Origin: JBBSTY01 sp038235385
GTDB taxonomy: Bacteria; Actinomycetota; Acidimicrobiia; Acidimicrobiales; Acidimicrobilacustridaceae
NCBI GenBank assembly: GCA_038235385.1
Contig: JBBSTY010000106.1
Coordinates: forward strand, 1 to 15,157
Direction: 5' to 3'
DNA length: 15,157 bases
The translations under genes and the position numbers were made by a program. Shown in pieces: positions 1 through 6,792 of the stretch (position 1 is the stretch's first letter; each line of letters starts with the position of its first letter). The notes under the pieces were generated by a model. The model did not search any database and had not been told where the DNA came from. It saw nothing but the letters and a program-made list of their open reading frames with translations.

Positions 1-102
1 CCGCTCCAGGTCCGGCTCGAGCACGAGGTCGTAGTGGATCGGGATCACGGTGCGCGGGAGGCGGTACGGATCGAGCGGCGTGTCGGTGCTGGCGTCGGTC
101 AC
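1..102 (-). CDS. M1-family metallopeptidase (aminopeptidase N-like), N-terminal fragment
   Basis: Only the first 34 codons are inside the window; the gene runs off the left edge. It starts at a GTG whose complement is at 100-102. The translation contains YRLPRTVIPIHYDLVLEP, the characteristic opening of M1 zinc aminopeptidases, where P-x-HYDL begins the N-terminal beta domain. Family members remove N-terminal amino acids from peptides using a HExxH zinc site, which would lie outside this window, so activity cannot be judged here. No Shine-Dalgarno is seen before the GTG, but a TACGCT -10 box lies 7 bases upstream, so the mRNA is probably leaderless. The gene is divergent from the sugar kinase. 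The family call rests on this short motif alone. Confidence 0.72.
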   Translation of the reverse strand, partial: MTDASTDTPLDPYRLPRTVIPIHYDLVLEPDLER

Positions 103-109
103 GGGCGTG

Positions 110-115
110 AGCGTA
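110..115 (-). promoter_or_regulatory. -10 box of leaderless promoter for the M1 peptidase
   Basis: On the minus strand TACGCT is followed by 7 bases and then the GTG start. This is the spacing expected when transcription begins at the start codon. No good -35 is visible. Confidence 0.55.
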
Positions 116-155
116 GCGGTGCCGCCCGCCGTGCCGTGGGGTGACAGCCCCGAAC

Positions 156-161
156 TACGGT
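156..161 (+). promoter_or_regulatory. -10 box of leaderless promoter for the PfkB kinase
   Basis: TACGGT is followed by 6 bases and then the ATG at 168. There is no ribosome binding site in between. This spacing is the main reason for choosing 168 rather than the in-frame GTG at 141 as the start. Confidence 0.55.
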
Positions 162-167
162 GTTGCG

Positions 168-1151
168 ATGACCGACAAGACCCTTGACGTCGTGTGCATC
201 GGCAACGCCATCGTGGACGTGATCTGCCACGCGGACGACTCCTTCCTCGACCGGCACTCGATGGTGAAGGGTTCGATGCAGCTCATCGAGAGCGACGTCG
301 CCCTCGCGCTCTACGACGACATGCCGGCCGGCATCGAGGCCTCGGGCGGGTCGGCGGCGAACACCGCTGCGGGGATCGCCTCGTTCGGCGGTGCGGTCGG
401 GTTCGTGGGCAAGGTGGCCGACGACCAGCTCGGCGAGGTGTTCACCCACGACATCCGAGCGACGGGTGTCGAGTACGCGCCGCCGGCGCCGCCGGCCGAT
501 CAGGCCACGGCACGGTGCCTGATCCTGGTGACCCCGGACGCCCAGCGGACGATGAACACGTTCCTCGGCGTCTCCGGGTTGATCAGCCCCGACGACGTCG
601 ACACCGACCTGGTGGCCCGCGCGCAGATCACGTATTGCGAGGGGTACCTCTGGGACCTCCCCGATGCCAAGGCCGCGCTGCTGGCGGGCATGGACGCGGC
701 CAAGGGTGCCGGCGGGCGAGTGGCCTTCACCCTGTCGGACGCGTTCTGCGTCGATCGCCATCGGGCCGAGTTCGTCGACCTGGCCGAGAACCACGTCGAC
801 ATCCTCTTCGGCAACGAGGCCGAGATCTGCTCGCTGTACGAGACCGACTCGTTCGACGAGGCGGCGGACCGGGTCGCCGGGCACTGCGAGATCGCCTGCC
901 TGACCCGGTCGGAGAAGGGATCGATCATCATCACGGCCGACGGCGCACGCATCTCGGTGCCAGCCGCTCCGACCGACGTGGTCGACACCACGGGTGCCGG
1001 CGACCTCTACTCCGCCGGGTTCCTCTACGGCTTCACCCACGGCGGGGACCTCGAGTCATCGGGGCGCCTGGCGTCGCTCGCGGCCGCGGAGGCGATCAGC
1101 CACCTCGGGGCCCGCCCGGCGATCGAGCTGGCCACGCTGCTCGACGGCTGA
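168..1151 (+). CDS. Adenosine kinase-like PfkB/ribokinase-family sugar kinase
   Basis: This 327-residue cytoplasmic kinase belongs to the ribokinase/PfkB family and most resembles the adenosine kinase branch, which phosphorylates the 5'-hydroxyl of a nucleoside or sugar with ATP. The first PfkB signature is at about residues 59-90 (SGGSAANTAAG, then GKVADDQLG). The second, DTTGAGDLYSAGFL, is at 273-286 and contains the catalytic base Asp279 and the anion-hole GAGD. The opening DVVCIGNAIVDVI is the usual first strand with a substrate-binding Asp. The length is normal for the family. I start at the ATG at 168 because the -10 box at 156-161 would leave an upstream GTG untranscribed. A hairpin 16 bases past the stop may end the transcript. 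Purine salvage is the likeliest role, but substrate cannot be fixed from motifs; a fructokinase or other sugar kinase is possible. Confidence 0.88.
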   Translation: MTDKTLDVVCIGNAIVDVICHADDSFLDRHSMVKGSMQLIESDVALALYDDMPAGIEASGGSAANTAAGIASFGGAVGFVGKVADDQLGEVFTHDIRATGVEYAPPAPPADQATARCLILVTPDAQRTMNTFLGVSGLISPDDVDTDLVARAQITYCEGYLWDLPDAKAALLAGMDAAKGAGGRVAFTLSDAFCVDRHRAEFVDLAENHVDILFGNEAEICSLYETDSFDEAADRVAGHCEIACLTRSEKGSIIITADGARISVPAAPTDVVDTTGAGDLYSAGFLYGFTHGGDLESSGRLASLAAAEAISHLGARPAIELATLLDG

Positions 1152-1166
1152 GCCGCCCGCTCGGCC

Positions 1167-1184
1167 GGCCGGGTGCGCCCGGCC
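1167..1184 (+). terminator. Candidate intrinsic terminator hairpin after the kinase
   Basis: GGCCGGG and CCCGGCC form a perfect 7-bp stem around a TGCG loop, 16 bases after the kinase stop. There is no real T-run after it, as is common in high-GC Actinobacteria, so this is tentative. Confidence 0.42.
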
Positions 1185-1208
1185 CGTTCGTCGCGCCCGG
1201 GATCGCCC

Positions 1209-1236
1209 TTGACAGGCGGATAATCACCGTTATTAT
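1209..1236 (+). promoter_or_regulatory. Sigma-70-type promoter of the TetR gene
   Basis: TTGACA at 1209-1214 is a perfect -35 consensus. It is separated by 16 bases from TATTAT at 1231-1236, one mismatch from TATAAT. Eight bases later comes the ATG at 1245, so the mRNA is likely leaderless. This is the only clear two-box promoter in the window and should be intrinsically strong, so repression would matter. Confidence 0.8.
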
Positions 1237-1237
1237 C
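1219..1237. promoter_or_regulatory. Palindromic operator, probably for TetR autoregulation
   Basis: GATAATCACCGTTATTATC is a 19-bp dyad with 8 of 9 base pairs matching around a central C at 1228. It covers the spacer and the whole -10 box of the TetR promoter. Its A/T content is very unlike the surrounding DNA. TetR-family dimers commonly bind palindromes of about this size over their own promoters, so binding by the adjacent regulator is inferred. Confidence 0.72.
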
Positions 1238-1244
1238 GTGTCGG

Positions 1245-1892
1245 ATGACCGACACATCCGTTCGTGGGGTTGCACGTACCGGCGCCGACGAGACCAGTCA
1301 CCGCCTCGTCGAGGCCGCGTCGGCGGTCTTCGCCGAGCGCGGCTACGACGGTGCCAAGGTGGCCGAGATCGCCCGCCGGGCCGGACTCACCACCGGGGCC
1401 ATCTACAGCCGGTTCTCGGGCAAGGCCGAACTGCTGTGTGCGGCGATCGAGGCGTCCGCGCCCGACGAGTTCGACGTGCTCTTCGCCGAGCACGCGTTCG
1501 AGGGGCGGGCCAAGGACCTGCTGCGCACCGTCGGCGCCCACCTCGTGCACCGGCGCGCCGAGCCCGTGCAGGCCATGTTGCTCGAGGCGTTCGTGGCCGC
1601 CCGACGTGACCCCGAGGTCGCCCGCCTGCTCCGAGCCCAGTTCGACGAGCGCCGCCGACGCCTCGCCGAGCTCATCGACATCGGAAAGGCCAACGGCTTC
1701 GTCGACCCCCGCCTCGACACGTGGTCCATCGTCCACTTCAGCCACGCCGTCGGGCTCGGGTTCCTCGCCTACGACGCCATCGGCGTCGACCAGCCCGACC
1801 CCGACGCCTGGGACGAGATCATCGCCCGCGTGGTCGCGGCGCTCGACCCCACCGATCCCACCACCGCCGCCGATCTCACCGACCTTCGCTGA
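1245..1892 (+). CDS. TetR/AcrR-family transcriptional regulator
   Basis: A 215-residue dimeric repressor-type protein. The N-terminal helix-turn-helix spans about residues 18-63: RLVEAASAVFAERGYDGAKV, then EIARRAGLTTGAIYSRFSGK, where LTTGAIYSRF is the recognition-helix region and matches the TetR consensus closely. The rest is the helical ligand-binding and dimerisation domain, which gives no ligand clue. The start is fixed by the promoter boxes and lies 8 bases after the -10. The operator over that box implies autorepression. The diiron gene begins 48 bases after the stop on the same strand, so it is likely cotranscribed and a probable target. The acyl-type genes downstream suggest an acyl-CoA or lipid-like inducer, but this is inference. 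Confidence 0.93.
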   Translation: MTDTSVRGVARTGADETSHRLVEAASAVFAERGYDGAKVAEIARRAGLTTGAIYSRFSGKAELLCAAIEASAPDEFDVLFAEHAFEGRAKDLLRTVGAHLVHRRAEPVQAMLLEAFVAARRDPEVARLLRAQFDERRRRLAELIDIGKANGFVDPRLDTWSIVHFSHAVGLGFLAYDAIGVDQPDPDAWDEIIARVVAALDPTDPTTAADLTDLR

Positions 1893-1940
1893 CCCACCGC
1901 TCGCACCCTCGTCGACCCACCACAGGAGCAGAACCCCGCC

Positions 1941-3077
1941 ATGGCCAACACCGATCAGCACATCCTCGGGCGTGCCGAGGTCAACGACCTCGAGGCCATC
2001 ATGGCCGTTTCGAACACCGACATGCACGAGACCATCCACCAGGTGCGCGACAACGCGGATGCCATCTTCACCTGGGACTACGAGAAGGGCGCCCGCCCCG
2101 CGCTCAACAAGCTCTACGAGAAGGCCAAGCACGCGCAGTGGAACGGCGAGACCGACCTCGACTGGTCCATCGAGGTGGATCCGTCACGGGTGATCATCGG
2201 TCTCCAGGGATCCAACGCCGCCGGACCCTTCGAGGCGCTGGCACAGATGGACGACTCGCCGTTCAAGAACTTCGGTGACAAGGAGTGGGACGAGCTGGGG
2301 GTCGAGTCGCTCAACTGGCGGCTGTCGCAGTTCATGCACGGCGAGCAGGGCGCCTTGATCTGCACCGCCAAGATCGTCGAGACCGTCCCGTGGATCGACG
2401 CCAAGTACTACGCGTCGACCCAGGTCATGGACGAGGCCCGCCACGTCGAGGTGTTCGCCAAGTACATCGACACCAAGCTCGACGGCTTCTACCCCATCAA
2501 CGCCCACCTCAAGATGCTGCTCGACGACATCATCGAGGACAGCCGGTGGGACATGACCTACCTGGGCATGCAGATCATGGTGGAGGGCCTGGCCCTCGCC
2601 GCCTTCGGGTTCATGCACCAGATGACCGAGGAGCCGCTGCTCAAGAAGCTCCTCCGCTACGTGATGTCCGACGAGGCCCGTCACGTGGCCTTCGGCGTCC
2701 TGTCGCTCAAGGAGTTCTACGCCGGGCTCACCGACGCCGAGCTGCGCGAGCGCCAGGAGTTCGCGTTCGAGGCGGCCGTGCGCATGCGTGACCGCTTCAT
2801 GCAGCAGGAGGTCTGGGACCGCATGGGCGTCGACAAGAAGAAGGTCATGGGCATGCTCCTGCAGGTGCCGCCGGAGGATCAGATCTTCCAGCAGATGCTC
2901 TTCTCCAAGATCGTCCCCAACTGCAAGAAGCTCGGCCTGCTCGACGCCTCCGGCGGGTGGCTGCGCAAGCGGTTCGAGGAGATCGGCGTCATCCAGTTCG
3001 AGGACTGGGCCGACACCGGCGAGGAGTACCTCGAGTTCGACGCCGTCTCGCAGGATCGGGCAGCCGAGTCGGCCTGA
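1941..3077 (+). CDS. Ferritin-like diiron-carboxylate protein (putative oxygenase/desaturase-type)
   Basis: A 378-residue soluble protein with the two-repeat ligand pattern of the ferritin-like four-helix diiron fold: Glu135 (HGEQGAL), then Glu165 and His168 in MDEARHVE, Glu215 in MVEGLALAAF, then Glu245 and His248 in SDEARHVAFG. These six residues would hold the two irons. The family includes oxygenases, N-oxygenases of AurF type, desaturases and ribonucleotide reductase small subunits; overall length and the paired DEARH motifs suit an uncharacterised oxidase/oxygenase rather than an iron-storage ferritin. AGGAG at 1924-1928, 12 bases before the ATG, is a rather distant ribosome binding site. 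It follows the TetR gene by 48 bases with no terminator. The substrate is unknown; a fatty-acyl chain is a guess from the neighbours. Confidence 0.82.
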   Translation: MANTDQHILGRAEVNDLEAIMAVSNTDMHETIHQVRDNADAIFTWDYEKGARPALNKLYEKAKHAQWNGETDLDWSIEVDPSRVIIGLQGSNAAGPFEALAQMDDSPFKNFGDKEWDELGVESLNWRLSQFMHGEQGALICTAKIVETVPWIDAKYYASTQVMDEARHVEVFAKYIDTKLDGFYPINAHLKMLLDDIIEDSRWDMTYLGMQIMVEGLALAAFGFMHQMTEEPLLKKLLRYVMSDEARHVAFGVLSLKEFYAGLTDAELRERQEFAFEAAVRMRDRFMQQEVWDRMGVDKKKVMGMLLQVPPEDQIFQQMLFSKIVPNCKKLGLLDASGGWLRKRFEEIGVIQFEDWADTGEEYLEFDAVSQDRAAESA

Positions 3078-3132
3078 TCGTCGCCACGTCCAACCGGTCG
3101 CATCGGCCATTCCAAGCCGTGACCTGAGGCAC

Positions 3133-3138
3133 TAGCGT
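3133..3138 (+). promoter_or_regulatory. Possible -10 box before the PhyH-family gene
   Basis: TAGCGT lies in the 112-base gap between the diiron gene and the dioxygenase gene. A poor -35 candidate, TTCCAA at 3110-3115, is 17 bases upstream. It would give a leader of about 45 bases that includes the ribosome binding site. The rest of the gap shows no convincing terminator. Confidence 0.33.
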
Positions 3139-3189
3139 GTCAACCGTTCCGCCATCGGGCGACGGGGGATCGACCTCGAGGAGGGCTCC

Positions 3190-4368
3190 GTGCAGACCAG
3201 GACCGATCGCAGCACCCCGGTGCAACAGGGGGCCGACGCAGCGCAACGCGCGCTCCGCGCCGCCCGCCGTCAGATCCGCAAGGTGCGCGAGCAGCGCGGC
3301 GCGAGCGAGGTCGCGGTCGACAAGAGCGAGCCGTCGCGCCTCGAACGGATCGGGAACGAGGTCGAAGGGCGGCTCACCGACAAAGGTCGCCGTGATCGCG
3401 AGCGCCTCGAGCGCGAGCTCGCGGCGGCGCAGGACCGGCTGGCGATCAGCGACCTGATCGCCACCACCCGACCCGCCCGCACCGCCCAGCCGAGCTTCGA
3501 CGACTTGGCGCTGGCACTGCCACCGGATCGTCGCGGCCGCCTCGATGTCGACGACCTCGACGAGACCACGCTCGATGACGACGAACGGGCCTTCCGGCGT
3601 GATGGCTTCCTCATCAAGCCGGGCCTGATCCCGCCCGAGCTCACGTCCGCGTACCTCGCCGATCGGATGGCGATCGACGACGACCAGTTCTCGGTGTGGG
3701 GCGGGTCCTACATGGCCGTTGCCACCATGCGCGACGTCTGCCTGTACCCGCCGTTGGTCGAGCTCGTCGAGAAGCTCATCGGTCAGCCGCTGGCGCTGTT
3801 CCTCACGCTCTCGGGTCTGCGCTCGAGCCGCCGCGAGTGGCACCAGGACTTCTACCTGCACCCGGGCTACCGCAACCTGCACTACTGCGCGGTCTGGATC
3901 GCGCTCGATGACGTCCACCCCGACAGCGGCCCCTACGAGTACGTCCCGGGCTCCCACCGCCTCCCGACGCTCCGCAAGGAACTGGTCGACGAGTGGCTCA
4001 CCCCCGAACAGCGGGCGGCCATCGGCGCCCCCCGGATCGCCGAGCGCTTCGTCAGCGCGGCGTGCGAAGGCGTGATCCGCGACCGCGGGCTCGAGGTCCG
4101 TCAGCTCCGTCCCCGGCGAGGTGATGTCTTCGTGTGGCACCACTCCCTGCTCCACCAGGGCTCCCGGCCGAACGATCCCTCCTTGGTCCGCCCCGGTCTC
4201 ATCGCCCACTTCAACTCGACGACGACGCTCGAAGGCAACAACAAGACCCTCGAGACGGTACCGGGCGGGGGACGCTACGTGATCCGCAACGATCAAGATG
4301 CCGTGCTCGCTGGTCGCCGGGCCGCCCAGCACCTCGTCGACGCCGGCCGTGTGACGCCGAACCCATGA
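3190..4368 (+). CDS. Phytanoyl-CoA dioxygenase (PhyH) family Fe(II)/2-oxoglutarate oxygenase
   Basis: A 392-residue protein that starts at GTG with AGGAGGG at 3179-3185 just upstream. Residues 15-95 are basic, charged and probably coiled-coil, an extension not typical of the family. The double-stranded beta-helix follows: DERAFRRDGFLIKPGLIP at 131-148 is the usual PhyH entry. WHQDFYLHPG at 217-226 supplies the HxD iron ligands His218 and Asp220. DSGPYEYVPGSHRLP at 245-259 is the conserved strand-turn, and His322 in LLHQGSRPN is the likely distal iron ligand. Arg334 may hold 2-oxoglutarate. Such enzymes hydroxylate acyl-CoAs or diverse small molecules in the cytoplasm. Its place between a diiron protein and a dienoyl-CoA isomerase favours a lipid-like substrate, by inference only. 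Confidence 0.86.
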   Translation: MQTRTDRSTPVQQGADAAQRALRAARRQIRKVREQRGASEVAVDKSEPSRLERIGNEVEGRLTDKGRRDRERLERELAAAQDRLAISDLIATTRPARTAQPSFDDLALALPPDRRGRLDVDDLDETTLDDDERAFRRDGFLIKPGLIPPELTSAYLADRMAIDDDQFSVWGGSYMAVATMRDVCLYPPLVELVEKLIGQPLALFLTLSGLRSSRREWHQDFYLHPGYRNLHYCAVWIALDDVHPDSGPYEYVPGSHRLPTLRKELVDEWLTPEQRAAIGAPRIAERFVSAACEGVIRDRGLEVRQLRPRRGDVFVWHHSLLHQGSRPNDPSLVRPGLIAHFNSTTTLEGNNKTLETVPGGGRYVIRNDQDAVLAGRRAAQHLVDAGRVTPNP

Positions 4369-4385
4369 GATCTGCCTGGTAGGTG

Positions 4386-4405
4386 TGACGCCCGTCAACT
4401 AGGCT
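4386..4405 (+). promoter_or_regulatory. Candidate operator and -10 box upstream of the isomerase
   Basis: TGACGCCCGTCA at 4386-4397 is an inverted repeat of TGACG around CC. It sits 2 bases before TAGGCT at 4400-4405, a possible -10. A regulator bound here would block the promoter. It does not resemble the A/T-rich TetR palindrome at 1219-1237, so a different regulator is implied if it is real. Confidence 0.33.
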
Positions 4406-4433
4406 TCGACCCGTTCTGCCGAGGGGGATATCG

Positions 4434-4465
4434 GTCACGACCCACCTTCCGAGGTGGGTCGTGGC
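4434..4465 (+). other. Long perfect hairpin in the leader of the isomerase gene
   Basis: CACGACCCACCT (4436-4447) and AGGTGGGTCGTG (4452-4463) are exact reverse complements around a TCCG loop. In RNA the stem extends to 14 pairs with one U-G and one G-C at the base. It lies 67 bases after the PhyH stop and 50 bases before the isomerase ATG. No T-run follows. It could be a U-less terminator for the upstream gene, a structured 5' leader for the isomerase (a possible start lies at the -10 box at 4400), or a protein-binding dyad. The remaining parts of this 147-base gap hold only the sites listed. Confidence 0.6.
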
Positions 4466-4515
4466 GCGCCAAACCGGCGGGGCAGCCACCGCAGACGACA
4501 TCGGGAGATCGAGCG

Positions 4516-5370
4516 ATGACCACGACGTGCTTCGACGTGACGATGGACGGCAAGGTCGCCCACCTGCAGCTCAACCGTCCCGATGCCTTCAACTCGATGA
4601 CGCCCGAGTTCTGGGTGGAGCTCCCGACCATCGTCGCCGACCTCGACGATCGGGGCGAGGCCCGTGCCATCGTCATCTCGTCCACGGGCAAGCACTTCTC
4701 CGCCGGCATGGACCTCGCTGTGTTCACCGGCGGAGGAGCGATCGGTGGCGACCAGGCCGGGTCGGGCAGCACCGAGGCCGGTCGACGTCGGGCGCAGCTC
4801 CGCCAGACCGCCATGCGGCTGCAGGACAGCTTCACGGCGCTCGAGAAGGCACGGGTGCCGGTCCTCGCCGCCATCCAGGGTGGGTGCATCGGCGGTGCGG
4901 TCGACCTGGTGACCGCCTGCGACCTGCGCTACGCGTCGGCCGATGCGTTCTTCTGCGTGCAGGAGATCAACATCGGGATGACCGCCGACGTGGGCACGTT
5001 GCAGCGTCTCCCCAAGATCATCCCCGAGGGCATCGCCCGGGAGATGGCCTTCCGCGGCCACCGCCTGCCGGCGTCGCGGGCCTACCAGGTGGGGCTGGTC
5101 AACGAGGTGTTCGACGACCACGAGGCGCTCGTCGCCGGCGTCCTCGAGATCGCCCACGAGATCGCGTCCAAGAGCCCGCTGGCCATCTGGGGCTCCAAGG
5201 AGATGCTCAACTACTCCCGTGACCACTCCGTCGCGGATGGTCTCAACTACATCGCCACCTGGCAGACCGGCATGTTCCAGCCGGCCGACATGATGGAGAC
5301 CTTCAGCGCCAAGGCCGACAAGCGCGAGCCCGAGTTCGACGACCTCCTGCCGAACCCCACGGGCATCTGA
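4516..5370 (+). CDS. Enoyl-CoA hydratase/isomerase family; delta(3,5)-delta(2,4)-dienoyl-CoA isomerase type
   Basis: A 284-residue crotonase-fold enzyme. HFSAGMDL at 60-67 and GGCIGGAVD at 122-130 form the CoA-ester oxyanion hole. It is closer to the ECH1 branch than to ordinary hydratases: Asp130, Glu150 and Asp158 sit at the spacings of the three catalytic acids of rat dienoyl-CoA isomerase (Asp176, Glu196, Asp204), ADVGTLQRLPK at 157-167 is nearly identical to the eukaryotic enzyme, and the tail YSRDHSVADGLNYIATW is another hallmark. The reaction moves conjugated double bonds in unsaturated acyl-CoAs so that beta-oxidation can proceed. GGGAG at 4503-4507, 8 bases before ATG, is a good ribosome binding site. 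It follows the PhyH gene after 147 bases with a long hairpin between them. Confidence 0.9.
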   Translation: MTTTCFDVTMDGKVAHLQLNRPDAFNSMTPEFWVELPTIVADLDDRGEARAIVISSTGKHFSAGMDLAVFTGGGAIGGDQAGSGSTEAGRRRAQLRQTAMRLQDSFTALEKARVPVLAAIQGGCIGGAVDLVTACDLRYASADAFFCVQEINIGMTADVGTLQRLPKIIPEGIAREMAFRGHRLPASRAYQVGLVNEVFDDHEALVAGVLEIAHEIASKSPLAIWGSKEMLNYSRDHSVADGLNYIATWQTGMFQPADMMETFSAKADKREPEFDDLLPNPTGI

Positions 5371-5380
5371 ACCGACGGCT

Positions 5381-5397
5381 GCGGCTGCTCACGCCGC
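5381..5397. terminator. Weak bidirectional terminator candidate between convergent genes
   Basis: GCGGC and GCCGC pair around a 7-base loop in the 28-base gap between the plus-strand isomerase stop and the minus-strand stop at 5399. Short stem, no T-run; the position is the main support. Confidence 0.27.
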
Positions 5398-5398
5398 G

Positions 5399-6019
5399 TC
5401 AGTTGTCATCGAGCCCGTAGGGCGGATCCTCCAACGGGGGCAGGAAGTCGAAGGTCAGGTCGCCCACCCGCACCAGCGTCGACGAGATCCATCCGCCCAT
5501 GGCGCTGAAGTGCTCGTCGAGGGTCGATCCGTCGGCGAGCGTCGCTTCGTCGAGCTCGTAGGACCCCTCGTAGGAGACCTCGATGGCGAACTCCGGTTCG
5601 GTGAGGTCGGCCGCGAAGTGGGTCTCGATGGTCGGGCCCGAACGCTCGAGTCGCTCGTCGCCCACCGGCGGGCTCAGCTCGGGCAGCCCGGCGAGCAACA
5701 TCTCGGGATCCGGGCTGGATCGGAGCCGCTGCACGCGCAACATGATCTCGATCTCGATGCGCGGCCCCTCGTCGAACGGCTCGCCGATGTACCACGATCG
5801 GTACGCGCTCTGGGCCCAGGTCGGCCACTCGAGGGTGATGTCGGCCTGGACCCGTGGCGGGAGACCTTCACCCGGCAGGCTGTAGCTGGTCTGCCAGGTC
5901 ATGTCGCCGAGCAACATGTCCATCTGGAACCGCTCCTCGAACGCCTGGCGCTCGAGGAGGGCGTTCTCGAACGCATCGCGCAGGGCGCCGATGGCATCGG
6001 TGAAGACGTGGTCGAGCAT
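5399..6019 (-). CDS. Hypothetical acidic protein, 206 residues
   Basis: I do not recognise this family. The protein is soluble, rich in Glu and Asp, and has no signal peptide, membrane segment or cysteines. An N-terminal amphipathic helix (about 1-35) leads to what looks like alternating beta strands (for example VQADITLEW, RIEIEIMLRV, EFAIEVSYEGSYEL) and ends in FDFLPPLEDPPYGLDDN. The frame is believable as a gene because its acidic composition and third-position GC follow the local pattern, and it sits 73 bases after the VOC gene on the same strand. The ATG at 6017-6019 has no visible ribosome binding site. It may share the VOC transcript or use a possible TAACCT box at 6079-6084. Function is unknown. 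Confidence 0.7.
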   Translation of the reverse strand: MLDHVFTDAIGALRDAFENALLERQAFEERFQMDMLLGDMTWQTSYSLPGEGLPPRVQADITLEWPTWAQSAYRSWYIGEPFDEGPRIEIEIMLRVQRLRSSPDPEMLLAGLPELSPPVGDERLERSGPTIETHFAADLTEPEFAIEVSYEGSYELDEATLADGSTLDEHFSAMGGWISSTLVRVGDLTFDFLPPLEDPPYGLDDN

Positions 6020-6078
6020 CAGCGCGACGCGTCGGGCGCTGATCGGGGAGGTAGATCGGGCTGGTCGGGCACGGCAGG

Positions 6079-6084
6079 AGGTTA
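6079..6084 (-). promoter_or_regulatory. Possible -10 box before the hypothetical gene
   Basis: TAACCT on the minus strand lies in the 73-base gap between the VOC stop and the next ATG. A start near 6072 would give a leader of about 50 bases. No -35 is clear; weak. Confidence 0.22.
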
Positions 6085-6092
6085 GTGCCGCG

Positions 6093-6728
6093 TCAGTCGG
6101 GGTCGGGACTGAGGAACGCGGTGGGGACCGAGATGTCGAGCTCGCGGTGGCGCAGCGTGGCGATGCGCCGGCCGGGCTGCACCGCGTCCTTGGCCGCGCC
6201 GATCGCGGCGCCGAGCATCGCCGTCGTGTCGTCGAGATCAGCGACCGTGTAGGCGAGCCCGAAGAACGTGGTGGGACCGTCTCCGCCGGGTTCCTGCGGG
6301 CCGATCAGTTCGACGATCACCTCACCGGTCCGGAAGAAGGTCTGCAGCAACGGGGCGCCGTAGGTGTCGGTGGGACGGGTGCGCAAGGCCCGCAGGCCGA
6401 CCGCCTCGAACGCTCGGGTGGTGCGCTCGGGGTCCGGCGTGGCCAAAACGATGTGGTCGATCAGCACCACCCCGTTGGCATGCGCGGCGGGGGCGTCCAC
6501 CGGGGCGAGGCTCACCCGGGTGGGCAGCCCGTCGAGGTCGGCGAGCGAGCCGTCGACCGTGAGGTCCCGCAGCGACCAGTCACGGATGCGCTTGGCCCCG
6601 GCACGTCCGACCAGGGCGATGCGCACGTGCCCGATCCGGCACACGCCGTCGTCGTCCACGGTGAAGCCGGCGTCGCGCCAGCGCTCCGGCTCGTCGCCGA
6701 CCACGATCTCGTCGATGGTGGGGTGCAT
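6093..6728 (-). CDS. VOC/glyoxalase-like family protein
   Basis: A 211-residue protein with a vicinal-oxygen-chelate module in its second half: LIDHIVLATPDPERTTRAFE at 89-108 is the typical first strand and helix with His92 as a likely metal ligand, and GEVIVELIGPQEP at 135-147 carries Glu140 as another. FFGLAYTVADLD at 155-166 begins the second beta-alpha-beta repeat, which ends with ATLRHRELDISVPTAFLSP. The first 80 residues look like a degenerate additional module. VOC proteins act on very varied substrates (glyoxalase, dioxygenase, resistance), and nothing here fixes one. The start is well supported: a TACAGT -10 box lies 7 bases upstream and no Shine-Dalgarno is present. It heads a minus-strand unit with the hypothetical gene after it. 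Confidence 0.8.
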   Translation of the reverse strand: MHPTIDEIVVGDEPERWRDAGFTVDDDGVCRIGHVRIALVGRAGAKRIRDWSLRDLTVDGSLADLDGLPTRVSLAPVDAPAAHANGVVLIDHIVLATPDPERTTRAFEAVGLRALRTRPTDTYGAPLLQTFFRTGEVIVELIGPQEPGGDGPTTFFGLAYTVADLDDTTAMLGAAIGAAKDAVQPGRRIATLRHRELDISVPTAFLSPDPD

Positions 6729-6735
6729 GGCGGCG

Positions 6736-6741
6736 ACTGTA
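6736..6741 (-). promoter_or_regulatory. -10 box of leaderless promoter for the VOC gene
   Basis: On the minus strand TACAGT, 7 bases, then ATG at 6728. It is one half of a divergent promoter region of 76 bases shared with the gene at 6805. Confidence 0.6.
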
Positions 6742-6792
6742 GGTGAGGCGCCACGACGATGGTGCGGCCAGGAGCCGGCGAGGTGGGAGCGA

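Noticed and set aside
141..167. GTG at 141 as the start of the sugar kinase
   Set aside because: It would lie upstream of the probable transcript start at 168, and PfkB proteins begin close to the DVVCIGNAIVD strand.
2989..4398. Minus-strand open frame opposite the PhyH gene
   Set aside because: An artefact of codon-position GC bias; no start signals or recognisable domain, while the sense strand has the HxD iron motif.
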